A stretch of 64,000 nt of DNA from Kaistia hirudinis (GTDB taxonomy: Bacteria; Pseudomonadota; Alphaproteobacteria; Rhizobiales; Kaistiaceae): assembly GCF_014196455.1 (NCBI RefSeq), contig NZ_JACIDS010000002.1, positions 682,001 through 746,000 on the forward strand, given 5' to 3'. Below are positions 43,390-53,735 of this stretch, one piece after another. Positions within the stretch are counted from its first letter, which is position 1. Each line of letters starts with the position of its first letter. Made by a program: the position numbers and the translations under genes. The notes under the pieces were generated by a model that made no database searches, was not told the origin of the DNA, and saw only the letters and a program-made list of their open reading frames with translations.

Positions 43390-44436
43390 ATGGCAGTGGA
43401 CAGGAGCGCGCAGAAGGCGGGAGCCGTGACGATTCAGGACGTTGCGCGGCGAGCCGGAGTCTCTACTGCAACTGTAAGTCGCGCCATCGCGCTCCCGGAT
43501 CGCGTCACGGAGGCGACGCGCGAGGCTGTGTTTTCGGCGATCCGGGAGACCGGATACACCCCGAATGCTGCGGCGCGGTCGCTCCGGGCCAAGTCGACGC
43601 GCATGGTGCTGGTGCTCCTGCCCGGCATCGGCAACTCGTTTTTCACCCCCGTGCTCAACGCGCTGGAGGAGGTTTTTTCGGAGGCCGGCTACGGCGTGCT
43701 GATCGGCTATGCGCGCAACAGCCCGCGCCGCGAGACGCATTATGCCCGCGTCATCCGCGCCGGCCAGGTGGATGGCGTCCTCGTCGTCACCGGCAACATC
43801 CCGCGCGACGAGGCCTTCGTGCAGATCCCCGGCTCGGTGCCGATCTCGCTGATGTTCTCGGAGGTGCCGGGCACGGACGAATTCTCGGTCTTCGACGTCG
43901 ACAACCGCGCCGCCGCCGCGGCCATGGTGCGCCATCTGATCGGGCAGGGGCACCGGCGGATCGCCCATATCGCCGGCGCCGATGCGAGCCTCGAAGCGCG
44001 TGAGCGCAGCGCCGGCTATTGCGATGCGCTGCGCGAGGCGGGCCTCCCCGTCGATCCGGCGCTGCTATGGCGCGGCGCCACCAATTATGATTTCGGGTCG
44101 GGCGAGCGCGCCGCGCCGCGCTTTTTCGCGCTCGCGGACAAGCCGACCGCCGTCTTCGCCGCTGCCGACGAAATGGCGTTCGGCTTCATGCGCGCGCTCA
44201 AGAATCAGGGGCTCGACATACCCGGCGACGTGTCGGTCGCCGGCTTCGACGATACGGAATATGCCGTGCACTACGATCCCGCGCTCACCACCATGCGTCA
44301 GCCGCGCACGGAACTGGGAACGCTCGCCGCCCGCGACCTGCTGCGGCGCATGACCGGCAAGGATGGCGACGTCGCGATCTCGCATGTCCGCCTCAAATGC
44401 GATCTGGTGGTGCGGGAGAGCGTTCGCCGCATCTGA
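43390..44436 (+). CDS. LacI-family transcriptional regulator
   Basis: A 348-residue repressor. The N-terminal HTH reads TIQDVARRAGVSTATVSRAI, followed by the hinge with NAAARSLRAKSTRMV. The periplasmic-binding-like effector domain has LLPGIGNSFFTPVLNALEEV, GVLVVTGNIP and VSVAGFDDTEYA. Start at 43390 is preceded by GGGGAAACG. Divergent from the six-gene sugar operon with an operator between, so it should repress that operon until the sugar binds. Converges closely on the MFS gene (four bases between stops). Confidence 0.92.
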   Translation: MAVDRSAQKAGAVTIQDVARRAGVSTATVSRAIALPDRVTEATREAVFSAIRETGYTPNAAARSLRAKSTRMVLVLLPGIGNSFFTPVLNALEEVFSEAGYGVLIGYARNSPRRETHYARVIRAGQVDGVLVVTGNIPRDEAFVQIPGSVPISLMFSEVPGTDEFSVFDVDNRAAAAAMVRHLIGQGHRRIAHIAGADASLEARERSAGYCDALREAGLPVDPALLWRGATNYDFGSGERAAPRFFALADKPTAVFAAADEMAFGFMRALKNQGLDIPGDVSVAGFDDTEYAVHYDPALTTMRQPRTELGTLAARDLLRRMTGKDGDVAISHVRLKCDLVVRESVRRI

Positions 44437-44440
44437 GCCC

Positions 44441-45613
44441 TCAGCCTCGGCGCGCGGCCAGCACCGCTCCGGCGAGCGCCGCGGCGGCGCCGAAGGCGCA
44501 GACGCCGCGCCAGCCGAAATGCGACCACGCCAGCGCGCCGGCCGAGGAGCCGATCGCGCCCGAGGCGAGCATCGCCGTCATGAAGATCGTGTTGAGGCGG
44601 CTCCGCGCAGCCGGGTCGATCGCATAGACGACGCTCTGGTTCGCGATCTGCGAAGTCTGCACCGCGATGTCGAGCATCAGCGTCGCGGCGACCAGGGTGA
44701 CGATGGAACCCTCGCTCACGCCGAGCAGCGCGAAGGCGAGTGCCGCCAGCAGCATGCCGAGCATGGCGACTCGCCCCGCGCCGCCGCGATCCGCCAGTCG
44801 CCCGGCCAGCGGCGCGGCCACCGCGCCGGAGGCGCCGACCAGGGCGAGCAGCCCGACGGCGGTGGAGCCGAGGCCGAACCGCTCGGAGTGCAGTTCGAGC
44901 GCGATGCTTGACCAGAAGGCCATGAAGGCGGCGAAGACCAGGCATTGCGACAGCGTCGCCCGGCGCAGCGCGCGATGCGCCGCAACGAGGCGGATCAGCG
45001 ACGCCATCAGCGCGCCATAGCCGATATAAGTCGTCGGCGTGACCTTGGGCAGACGCCGCGCGAGCAGGACGCCGGTGAGCAGCATCAGCCCGGCAGCAAG
45101 AAGGAAGACGACGCGCCAGCTCGCAAGATCGGAGATGATGCCGCTCGCCGTCCGTGCCAGCAGGATGCCCGTCAGGATTCCGCCGGTAACTGTGCCGAGC
45201 ACGCTGCCCTTGCGGTCCGCGGGTGCGAGATGCACGGCCAGTGGCACGATCTGCTGCGCGACCGTCGCGAAGGTCCCGACGCAGAGGCTCGCGAGCAGCA
45301 GCAGGCCGAAGCTCGGCGCGATGGCCGCCATGACGAGCGCGACCACGAGCGCGCCCAGCGTCAGCAGGATCAGCCGTCGCCGTTCGATGCGGTCGCCGAG
45401 CGGGGCGAGCAGCAGGACGCCGGTCGCATTGCCGAGCTGGGTCAGCGCGGCGATCGCCGCGACCTCGGCGCCCGGCAGGGCGAAATCGCCCGCGATATGC
45501 CCGAGCATCGCCTGATTGTAATAGCTGTTCGCCACCGCCGCGCCGGCCGCGAAGGCGAGCAGGCGGGCGAGCGACGGGGTCAGGGCGGGAGACGGCGAGG
45601 GCGAGGTTGTCAT
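44441..45613 (-). CDS. Major facilitator superfamily transporter
   Basis: A 390-residue MFS protein with twelve membrane helices. The loop 2-3 signature reads APLGDRIERRRLIL, and RLADRGGAGRVAMLG repeats it in the second half. SYYNQAMLGHIA and PLAVHLAPADRKGSVLG match the drug/H+ antiporter-like or sugar-efflux group. It is divergent from a LysR regulator with a palindrome in the 79-base gap, which suggests inducible efflux. The substrate is unknown. Confidence 0.88.
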   Translation of the reverse strand: MTTSPSPSPALTPSLARLLAFAAGAAVANSYYNQAMLGHIAGDFALPGAEVAAIAALTQLGNATGVLLLAPLGDRIERRRLILLTLGALVVALVMAAIAPSFGLLLLASLCVGTFATVAQQIVPLAVHLAPADRKGSVLGTVTGGILTGILLARTASGIISDLASWRVVFLLAAGLMLLTGVLLARRLPKVTPTTYIGYGALMASLIRLVAAHRALRRATLSQCLVFAAFMAFWSSIALELHSERFGLGSTAVGLLALVGASGAVAAPLAGRLADRGGAGRVAMLGMLLAALAFALLGVSEGSIVTLVAATLMLDIAVQTSQIANQSVVYAIDPAARSRLNTIFMTAMLASGAIGSSAGALAWSHFGWRGVCAFGAAAALAGAVLAARRG

Positions 45614-45669
45614 GCGAGAGCGGTGCGCCGTTCCAGACCCTCGTTCAAACCAGAAGTCTTGAGCTTCGC

Positions 45670-45684
45670 TTTAGCCGCGCTAAA
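45670..45684. promoter_or_regulatory. LysR-type operator
   Basis: TTTAGC, CGC, GCTAAA: a perfect 15-bp palindrome containing the T-N11-A core of LysR sites. It lies between the MFS gene and the LysR gene, eight bases before the LysR ATG, consistent with autorepression and activation of the divergent gene. Confidence 0.6.
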
Positions 45685-45692
45685 CTGAAATC

Positions 45693-46592
45693 ATGATCCA
45701 GCCTCCGCTGCCCGCGCTCCGGGCCTTTGTCGAAGTCGGCCGGCGCGGCGGCGTCAAGGATGCTGCCGCCGCGCTTGGCGTCACGCCCGGCGCCGTCAGC
45801 CAGCAGGTGAGGGCGCTCGAACTGCGGCTCGGCGTGGTCCTGCTTGAACGCTTGCATAGGGGCGTCCGCCTGTCGGCCGAGGGCGAGCGGCTGTTTGCGG
45901 CGCTCGATCCGGGCTTTCGGCAGATCGAGGATGCGTTGCGGCCCTATGGCGGGCGGCCGGGGCGGACCAACCTCCTGACCGTTACGACCACGCCGTCCTT
46001 TGCGGCGACCTGGCTCGCACCGCGCCTCGGCGCCTTCGCGGCTGTTCATCCGGATATCGAGGTCAGGTTGCTGGCCGGCGTGGGGCTTGCCGATCTGCAT
46101 GGCGGCGAGGCGGATCTCGCGATCCGCCATGGCGGCGGCGACTATCCGGGCCTTGTGAGCCTCCGCCTGTTCGACCCGCATCTCGTCGTCGTCGCGAGCC
46201 CGAGACGCCTCGCGGAGGGCCCGCCGGTCCGGCGTCCGGCCGATTGTCTGGCGCATCCGCTGCTGCAGGATCGCAACCGCAGAGATTGGAGCCAATGGGC
46301 CGAGGCGTCGGGCGCGGGGGCGTCGCCGCGCTGGCGCGGCGGGTCCATCTTCGCCGATGACGCACTTCTGATCCGCGCCGCGATCGCGGGGCAGGGCCTT
46401 GCGGTGGTGCGCGACATCTATGCTGCCGACGAACTCGCCGCCGGCCGTCTCGTCCGCGTGCTGGCGAATACGGCACCGACCGCCGACGCCTATTTCCTCG
46501 TCGCCCGGCCCGACCGCATGGCGCAGCGAAGCGTCAAGGCGTTCAGGGACTGGCTTCTCGGCGCCGTCGAGGCCTTCGCGGCGGCCAACTGA
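45693..46592 (+). CDS. LysR-family transcriptional regulator (GcvA-like)
   Basis: A 299-residue LTTR. The N-terminal HTH (LPALRAFVEVGRRGGVKDAA, VTPGAVSQQVRALE) is followed by an effector domain starting LLTVTTTPSFAATWLAPRLG, characteristic of the GcvA/AmpR-like subgroup. Divergent from the MFS transporter, the probable target. It ends nine bases before the convergent uup stop. Confidence 0.9.
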   Translation: MIQPPLPALRAFVEVGRRGGVKDAAAALGVTPGAVSQQVRALELRLGVVLLERLHRGVRLSAEGERLFAALDPGFRQIEDALRPYGGRPGRTNLLTVTTTPSFAATWLAPRLGAFAAVHPDIEVRLLAGVGLADLHGGEADLAIRHGGGDYPGLVSLRLFDPHLVVVASPRRLAEGPPVRRPADCLAHPLLQDRNRRDWSQWAEASGAGASPRWRGGSIFADDALLIRAAIAGQGLAVVRDIYAADELAAGRLVRVLANTAPTADAYFLVARPDRMAQRSVKAFRDWLLGAVEAFAAAN

Positions 46593-46601
46593 CGCGAAGG
46601 C

Positions 46602-48407
<1,806 letters not shown>

Positions 48408-48546
48408 GGCGCGGGTTTAGGCTGCCGCAACGGCGCGGGCAAGCGCCGCGGCGACGCTTTCTCGCGGGCGAGGCCTGTGTCGCGTGGGCAATGGCCCAAG
48501 GCGGGCAACTGCCCTATCTTGCCTTGAATGGCTCTGGGAGGACGGC

Positions 48547-49116
48547 TTGGCTGAGAAGGCCGATGCGGACATGCGGGCGCGGGAACTCGCCGCGCTGCTG
48601 GCGGATGTGGCCCAGCGCAAGGAAGCCGCGTTCCGCCGTCTCTATGAGCGCTCGTCAGCGAAACTCTTCGCGGTGATCCGCCGTATCACCGTCAGCGAGG
48701 CCGCGGCGGAGGAAGCCTTGCAGGAGGCGTTCCTGCGGATCTGGGACCATGCCGACCGTTTCGATCCGGCGCTGGCGTCGCCGATGACGTGGATGACCAC
48801 GATCGCGCGGCACACGGCGATCGACAACATCCGCCGCAGCAGCGAGCGGATCGCGTCGACGGCGGTGGCGATCGACGAGCTTCTCGCCGATCGGCTGGCG
48901 GCGCCGGAGGTCGTGTCGGACGTGCTCGCCTCGCGCGAGCTTCGGCGCTGCATCGACGGGATGGAGGCCGACCGGCGCGGCATGGTGCTGCTCGCCTATT
49001 GCTATGGCTGGAGCCGGGAGGAACTGTCGCGCCGGTTCGACCGCCCGGTGGCGACGGTGAAGACCTTGTTGCGGCGCAGTCTGATGTCCTTGAAGGAGTG
49101 CCTCGGTGGCGGATGA
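48547..49116 (+). CDS. ECF sigma factor (SigK-like)
   Basis: A 189-residue ECF sigma factor. Region 2 covers AAFRRLYERSSAKLFAVIRRI and AEEALQEAFLRIWDHADRFD. WMTTIARHTAIDNIRR follows, then region 4 with LLAYCYGWSREELSRRFDRPVATVKTLLRRSL. The SigK (ECF19-like) assignment rests on sequence wording and on the RskA-type anti-sigma encoded next. TTG 48547 is chosen because GGGAGGA sits about four bases upstream; ATG 48571 is an alternative. Overlaps the anti-sigma gene by 11 bases. Confidence 0.85.
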   Translation: MAEKADADMRARELAALLADVAQRKEAAFRRLYERSSAKLFAVIRRITVSEAAAEEALQEAFLRIWDHADRFDPALASPMTWMTTIARHTAIDNIRRSSERIASTAVAIDELLADRLAAPEVVSDVLASRELRRCIDGMEADRRGMVLLAYCYGWSREELSRRFDRPVATVKTLLRRSLMSLKECLGGG

Positions 49117-49783
49117 CGAATTGGAGGGTCTGGCGGGGGAATATGTCCTCGGGACGCTCGACGCATCCGAGCGGAACGAGGTCGAGGCGCGGATGCATCG
49201 CGAGCCGGTCCTCGCCGCCGCCGTCGCGAAATGGGCCGAGCGCCTGCAGCCTCTGGCCGACCTCGCCGGGGAGACGGAGCCGCCGGCGACCGCCTGGTCC
49301 GGTCTTGCCTCCCGGCTCAGCGCCGAGCTCGGCGATCGTGTGGTCCGTCTGAGGCGCTCGGTGCGCCGCTGGCGTTTCGCCACGGCCGCGGCGCTCTTCG
49401 CCGCCTCGATCCTTGCCATCGTGATCATCGGCGAGCGCCAGGGCGAGCCGGAGCCCGGCGCCAGCTATGTGGCGATCCTGGGCGGACAGGGCGGCGAGCC
49501 GGCCTTCGTCGCCTCGGTCGACACGGAGGCGCGGACGATCCGTCTGCGCCGTGTCGGCCATGCGCCGCCGTCCGATCGCAGCTTCGAGCTCTGGCAGGTG
49601 CCCGCCTCGGGCCCCACCGTATCGCTCGGCACGGCCGACGCGATTTCGGATTTGAAGCCGCTGAACGTGGCGCTGAAGCCGGGTGAACTGCTGGCGATTT
49701 CGGTCGAGCCGAAGGGCGGATCTCCGACCGGGAAGGCCACGGGGCCGGTTGTCTTCACGGGAACACTGCTGCCGGCGGAATGA
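49106..49783 (+). CDS. RskA-type anti-sigma factor
   Basis: A 225-residue membrane protein. A short cytoplasmic anti-sigma domain (ELEGLAGEYVLGTLDASERNEVEARMHREP) is followed by one membrane helix (about 91-108) and a periplasmic RskA C-terminal domain with SFELWQVPASGPTVSLG and PVVFTGTLLP. Start GTG 49106 overlaps the sigma gene. In mycobacteria RskA sequesters SigK and is removed by regulated proteolysis; the same is inferred here. No zinc motif. Confidence 0.88.
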   Translation: MADDELEGLAGEYVLGTLDASERNEVEARMHREPVLAAAVAKWAERLQPLADLAGETEPPATAWSGLASRLSAELGDRVVRLRRSVRRWRFATAAALFAASILAIVIIGERQGEPEPGASYVAILGGQGGEPAFVASVDTEARTIRLRRVGHAPPSDRSFELWQVPASGPTVSLGTADAISDLKPLNVALKPGELLAISVEPKGGSPTGKATGPVVFTGTLLPAE

Positions 49784-49883
49784 ATGCGATCCGGCGTTCG
49801 ATCTTGCGGTCGCAACCCGAATGGCGCGAGATCGTTGTGGGGAGGAACGGGATGTCGGCAGGGCTGGGTGGCGTAGCTCAGAG

Positions 49884-51401
49884 ATGGTAATGCGTGAAAC
49901 AGCCCAAACCGGCGACGGCGTCATGTCGGAGCTTCCGGCGTTCCTGTCGCGCGGCGGCGAGATCGCTCGCATCATCGCTGCCCATCGCTGGGACACGACG
50001 CCGGTCGGCGCGATCGAGACATGGCCGCCATGCCTGTGCTCGATGATTTCTTTCATGCTGTCGTCGAATTTGCCGATCACGCTGCTTTGGGGCGAAGACG
50101 GCGTCATGTTCTACAATGCCGGCTATGCCGAGATCGCCGGACGCCGCCATCCGTCGATTATGGGTTCGAAGGTCCTTGAAGGCTGGCCGGAGGTCGCGAG
50201 CTTCAACCGCCACGTTCTCGAATCGGGCTTTCGGGGCGAGTCGCTCGCCTTCGAGGACCAGCATCTCGTCCTGATGCGCAACGGCGTCGCCGAGGATGTG
50301 TGGCTCGACCTCGACTATAGCCCGGTCTTCGACGAAGCGGGCAAGCCGGCCGGGGTGCTGGCGATCGTGCACGAGACCACGCGTCGCCACTTCGCGGAGG
50401 CCGAGGCGGAGCAGAACCGCGAGCGCCTGTCGCATGCGCTGAATGCGGCGGGCGTCATCGGCATCTGGGACTGGCATCTCGAAACCGGCAACATGTTCAC
50501 CGACGAGCGCTTTGCGGAGTTCTATTCGGTCAATGCGGAGCGGGCGCGCCATGGCGTGCCGCGGTCGGAATTCATGGCGGCGATCCACCCCGCCGACCGG
50601 GACGATGTCGAGGCGCATGTGGAGGCGGCGGTCGCGGATGGCGTCGACATCGCGCTCGAACATCGCCTTCTCCATGCCGACGGCTCGATCCGCTGGGTCA
50701 TGGTTCGCGGCACGGGCTTTCGCGATGCGTCCGGGCGGGTCGTCCGTGTCTCCGGTGCCGCGGTCGACGTGACCGATCGGCGTGTCTCGGACGAGAAGCG
50801 CCGGCTGCTCGTCCGCGAACTGCATCACCGGATCAAAAACACCTTCGCGATCATCGGCGGCATGGTCACCATGACCGCACGTTCGGTGCACAGCGTCGAT
50901 GAGATGGCCAATGTGCTGCGGGGCCGTCTGGTCGCGCTCGCGGCGGCGCATCAGCTGATCCGCCCCGCCATCACCGCCGAACTGGACGAGGTCGAGCAGA
51001 CGACATTCGTCGATCTCTTCCAGGCGATCCTGGCGCCCCATCTGGTGCGGAGCGACCAGCTGGTCATCGAGGCGCCGGAGATCGAGGTCGGCGTCGTGGC
51101 TGCAACGAGCCTTGCGCTGGTGCTGCACGAACTCGCGACCAATTCGACCAAATATGGGTCGCTCTCGGTGGCGGATGGCACGCTGACGATCCGCGGGCGC
51201 CAGGCGGGCACGAGCCTGCGTCTCGACTGGATCGAGGCCGGTGGCCCGCCAATCTCCGGCCCGCCGCCGCATCAGGGGTTCGGCAGCCGCCTCGCCAGCA
51301 TGAGCATCGCCGGGCAACTGGGCGGCGAGATCGAATTCCACTGGCAGGAGAGTGGCCTGCATGTGGTGATGTTGATCCCGATGGAGCGCGTGATCCGATA
51401 G
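49884..51401 (+). CDS. HWE-family sensor histidine kinase with two PAS domains
   Basis: About 505 residues, soluble. PAS 1 is at roughly 45-170 (WGEDGVMFYNAGYAEIAG) and PAS 2 at 185-300 (GIWDWHLETGNMFTDERF). The H-box RELHHRIKN has the phospho-acceptor His near 315, and the HWE kinase domain has HELATNSTKYG and the WxE motif in RLDWIEAGGP. HWE kinases are alphaproteobacterial and often respond to light or redox or feed the PhyR general stress response. No response regulator is adjacent. Starts at 49884, 49890 or 49923 are all possible; none has a clear ribosome site. Confidence 0.85.
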   Translation: MVMRETAQTGDGVMSELPAFLSRGGEIARIIAAHRWDTTPVGAIETWPPCLCSMISFMLSSNLPITLLWGEDGVMFYNAGYAEIAGRRHPSIMGSKVLEGWPEVASFNRHVLESGFRGESLAFEDQHLVLMRNGVAEDVWLDLDYSPVFDEAGKPAGVLAIVHETTRRHFAEAEAEQNRERLSHALNAAGVIGIWDWHLETGNMFTDERFAEFYSVNAERARHGVPRSEFMAAIHPADRDDVEAHVEAAVADGVDIALEHRLLHADGSIRWVMVRGTGFRDASGRVVRVSGAAVDVTDRRVSDEKRRLLVRELHHRIKNTFAIIGGMVTMTARSVHSVDEMANVLRGRLVALAAAHQLIRPAITAELDEVEQTTFVDLFQAILAPHLVRSDQLVIEAPEIEVGVVAATSLALVLHELATNSTKYGSLSVADGTLTIRGRQAGTSLRLDWIEAGGPPISGPPPHQGFGSRLASMSIAGQLGGEIEFHWQESGLHVVMLIPMERVIR

Positions 51402-51414
51402 CGACCAGAGCGCC

Positions 51415-51436
51415 GCGGCCGAACGGCCGCAGCCTT
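51415..51436. terminator. Weak hairpin between convergent genes
   Basis: GCGGCCG (51415-51421) and CGGCCGC (51424-51430) with a two-base loop, followed by AGCCTTT. It lies between the convergent histidine kinase and aminotransferase genes and may terminate the kinase transcript. Confidence 0.35.
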
Positions 51437-51464
51437 TGTCATCGAGCGATCAGGCTTCGATGCG

Positions 51465-52643
51465 TCACGCGACGGCGCGGCGCAGACCTTCGATCCACGT
51501 GCCGAGCCGGTTCAGCGCCTCGTCGAGGATCTCGTCGCGCTTGGAAAAGCAGAAGCGGACGAAATGCGATGGGCCGTTCTCGGCATAGAAGGCCGAGACC
51601 GGAACTGCGGTGACGCCGGCTTCGACCGTCATGCGGCGGCAAAGCTCGACATCATTGGCGCCGAGACCGAGCGGGGCGACGTCGGCGGATACGAAATAGG
51701 TGCCCCCGCAGGGCACGACGCCGAAACCGAGCCGCTCCAGCCCGGCGGCGAGCCGGTCGCGCTTGGCCGCCAACGCGCCGGACAGCTCCGCATAATAGGC
51801 ATCGTCCTTGGCGAGACCGGCCGCAACGGCCTTCTGCAGATGCGGCGGCGTCGTGAAGGTCGTGAACTGATGGGCCTTGGCGATCGGATCGAGCAGGGCC
51901 GGCGCCGCGGCGACATAGCCGACCTTCCAGCCCGTGAAGGAGAAGGTCTTGCCGGCCGAGCCGATGCGAATGGCGCGCTCGCGCATGCCCGGCAGGGTCA
52001 TGAGCGGGATATGGCCGCGGCCGTCGAAGCGGATATGCTCATAGACCTCGTCGCAGATCGCATAGGCATCGAAGCGCACGCAAAGCTCGGCGATCGCCGC
52101 CAGTTCCTCCCGGCTGAACACCTTGGCGGCCGGGTTCATCGGGTTGTTGAGCAGGATGGCCTTGGTCTTGTCCGAAAACGCGGCTTCGAGCGCGGCGACG
52201 TCGAGTTTCCACTCCGGCGGCGTCAGGCGCACCAGCCGCGGAATGCCGCCGGCGCGGCGCACGAGCGGCAGATAGCAGTCATAGAGCGGCTCGATCAGCA
52301 CGACCTCATCGCCGGGCTCGATCAGTGCCGTGATGATGTCGGAGAGCGCTTCGGTCGCGCCGGAGGTAACCAGGATCTCGCGCTTCCAGTCGAGATCGAG
52401 ACCGTAGAAACGACGATCCACATCCGCGACGGCCGCGCGCAGCTCGGGCAGGCCCATCATCGGCGGGTACTGGTTCGGGCCCGCGACGAGCGCGTCGGCG
52501 GCCAGACGGCGGAGATCCTCCGGACCGTCGACATCGGGGAAGCCCTGGCCGAGATTGATCGAGCCATGCTCGATCGCGAGACGCGACATGACTTCGAAGA
52601 TCGTCGTCGGCAGGCCCGTATAGACGGGATTGGTCGTCTTCAT
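51465..52643 (-). CDS. Class I/II PLP aminotransferase
   Basis: A 392-residue fold-type I aminotransferase. The start is NPVYTGLPTTIFEVMSRLA with SINLGQGFPDVDGP. NNPMNPAAKVF holds the PLP-binding Asn, ICDEVYEHIRFDG the Asp/Tyr, and SAGKTFSFTGWKVGY the Schiff-base Lys. The C-terminal FVRFCFSKRDE supplies the carboxylate-binding Arg. The wording is near kynurenine/glutamine-type and YbdL-like methionine aminotransferases. Start at 52643 (MKTTNPV) is preceded by GGAG. It converges on the histidine kinase. Confidence 0.9.
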   Translation of the reverse strand: MKTTNPVYTGLPTTIFEVMSRLAIEHGSINLGQGFPDVDGPEDLRRLAADALVAGPNQYPPMMGLPELRAAVADVDRRFYGLDLDWKREILVTSGATEALSDIITALIEPGDEVVLIEPLYDCYLPLVRRAGGIPRLVRLTPPEWKLDVAALEAAFSDKTKAILLNNPMNPAAKVFSREELAAIAELCVRFDAYAICDEVYEHIRFDGRGHIPLMTLPGMRERAIRIGSAGKTFSFTGWKVGYVAAAPALLDPIAKAHQFTTFTTPPHLQKAVAAGLAKDDAYYAELSGALAAKRDRLAAGLERLGFGVVPCGGTYFVSADVAPLGLGANDVELCRRMTVEAGVTAVPVSAFYAENGPSHFVRFCFSKRDEILDEALNRLGTWIEGLRRAVA

Positions 52644-53007
52644 GGAAAGCTCCGCGGAGTGGCGGACCATAGGTCCGTGAAATTTGCCGCGCAAGCAATC
52701 CTGTCCTAGTGCCGGCTTATCCCGCAGAACGAAATTCTCCCGGTCCGATCACGCGCTCGTGATCGGTCATTTTGATCCGGCATGAAACCGCTCTGCATCG
52801 GCCTCCGTATAAGCTCATGTGATCGGCGAATTCGGGAGTTCCGAAGAGGCCGAAATCCATATGCAGCAAGATGTCGTCGAATAAGAAAAAGACGACTTAG
52901 ATCATGAGAAACGGACATTCTGGCGTCGGTCATCCGATCTGCTCCGGAATGACGATGGATGCGATCGGGGTATTTTATCGCCGATCGAAATTCGGGAGAA
53001 GAAAAAT
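52644..53007. other. Intergenic region between divergent aminotransferase and fasciclin genes
   Basis: About 364 bases, visibly less GC-rich than the flanks. Includes GTCGTC (52873-52878)/GACGAC (52891-52896), a weak hairpin around an A-rich loop. No gene is supported. It must hold the fasciclin promoter; no convincing sigma-70 or SigK element was found. Confidence 0.5.
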
Positions 53008-53580
53008 ATGAGCGCCTTTTCGAATGCTATCCGGGCTGCGGCGATCGCCGCGATCGCCGTCACCGGCACGGTCGCCGTGACCAGCCCTTCCTTCGCCAAG
53101 ACCGTGATGGTCGGCGGCGCGCCGATGTATCCGAACAAGACCATCGTCGAGAACGCTTCCACCGCCAAGGACCTGACGACGCTCGTCGCCGCGGTCAAGG
53201 CGGCCGGTCTCGTCGAGACCCTGTCCGGCCCCGGTCCGTTCACCGTCTTCGCGCCGACCAACGCCGCTTTCGCCAAGCTGCCCAAGGGCACGGTCGAGAC
53301 GCTGGTTCAGCCCGCCAACAAGAAGACGCTGACCGCGATCCTGACCTATCACGTGCTGCCCGGCCATGTGTCGGCTGCCGACATCGTCGCCGCGGTGAAG
53401 AAGGGCGGCGGCAAGGCCGAGTTCAAGACCGTCAATGGTGAGTCGCTGACCTTCATGGTCAAGGGCAAGAACGTCTGGATCATGGATGCGAAGGGCGGCA
53501 AGTCCAAGGTCACGATCCCGAATGTCGAGCAGTCGAACGGCGTGGTCCACGTCATCGACACCGTGCTTCTGCCCGGCTGA
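53008..53580 (+). CDS. Secreted fasciclin-domain protein
   Basis: A 190-residue secreted protein. The signal peptide is about residues 1-30, cleaved after FA (SPSFAKTV). One FAS1 domain runs from about 45 to the end. Its H1 motif is LSGPGPFTVFAPTNAAF, the YH motif is LTYHVLPG, and the H2 motif is NGVVHVIDTVLLP. GGGAG lies about ten bases before the ATG. FAS1 proteins mediate adhesion or envelope interactions. In Mycobacterium tuberculosis the FAS1 proteins MPT70/MPT83 are controlled by SigK-RskA; a SigK-RskA-like pair lies 3.2 kb upstream here. Confidence 0.92.
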   Translation: MSAFSNAIRAAAIAAIAVTGTVAVTSPSFAKTVMVGGAPMYPNKTIVENASTAKDLTTLVAAVKAAGLVETLSGPGPFTVFAPTNAAFAKLPKGTVETLVQPANKKTLTAILTYHVLPGHVSAADIVAAVKKGGGKAEFKTVNGESLTFMVKGKNVWIMDAKGGKSKVTIPNVEQSNGVVHVIDTVLLPG

Positions 53581-53603
53581 TGCAATCCGGCTGACCGGAT
53601 GCG

Positions 53604-53631
53604 AGCGGCCCGGTCTCCGGGCCGCTTTTTT
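53604..53631 (+). terminator. Strong intrinsic terminator after the fasciclin gene
   Basis: GCGGCCCGG (53605-53613) and CCGGGCCGC (53617-53625) form a perfect stem with loop TCT, followed by six T (53626-53631). It lies 24 bases after the fasciclin stop. Confidence 0.92.
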
Positions 53632-53735
53632 CGCAAGGTCTTCCGGTCGCGCGCGGCCCCGTGGGCCGCGCGTCGGCGGCGCCGTCCCGGTCCCGCCCCC
53701 GAATTGCCGGGGCGGCGTCCCTTTGTAGAATGCGC

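Noticed and set aside
52857-52882. SigK-like promoter CCATAT ... TCGAAT upstream of the fasciclin gene
   Set aside because: Imperfect -35 and a spacer of 14 bases; too weak to claim control by the nearby SigK-like factor.
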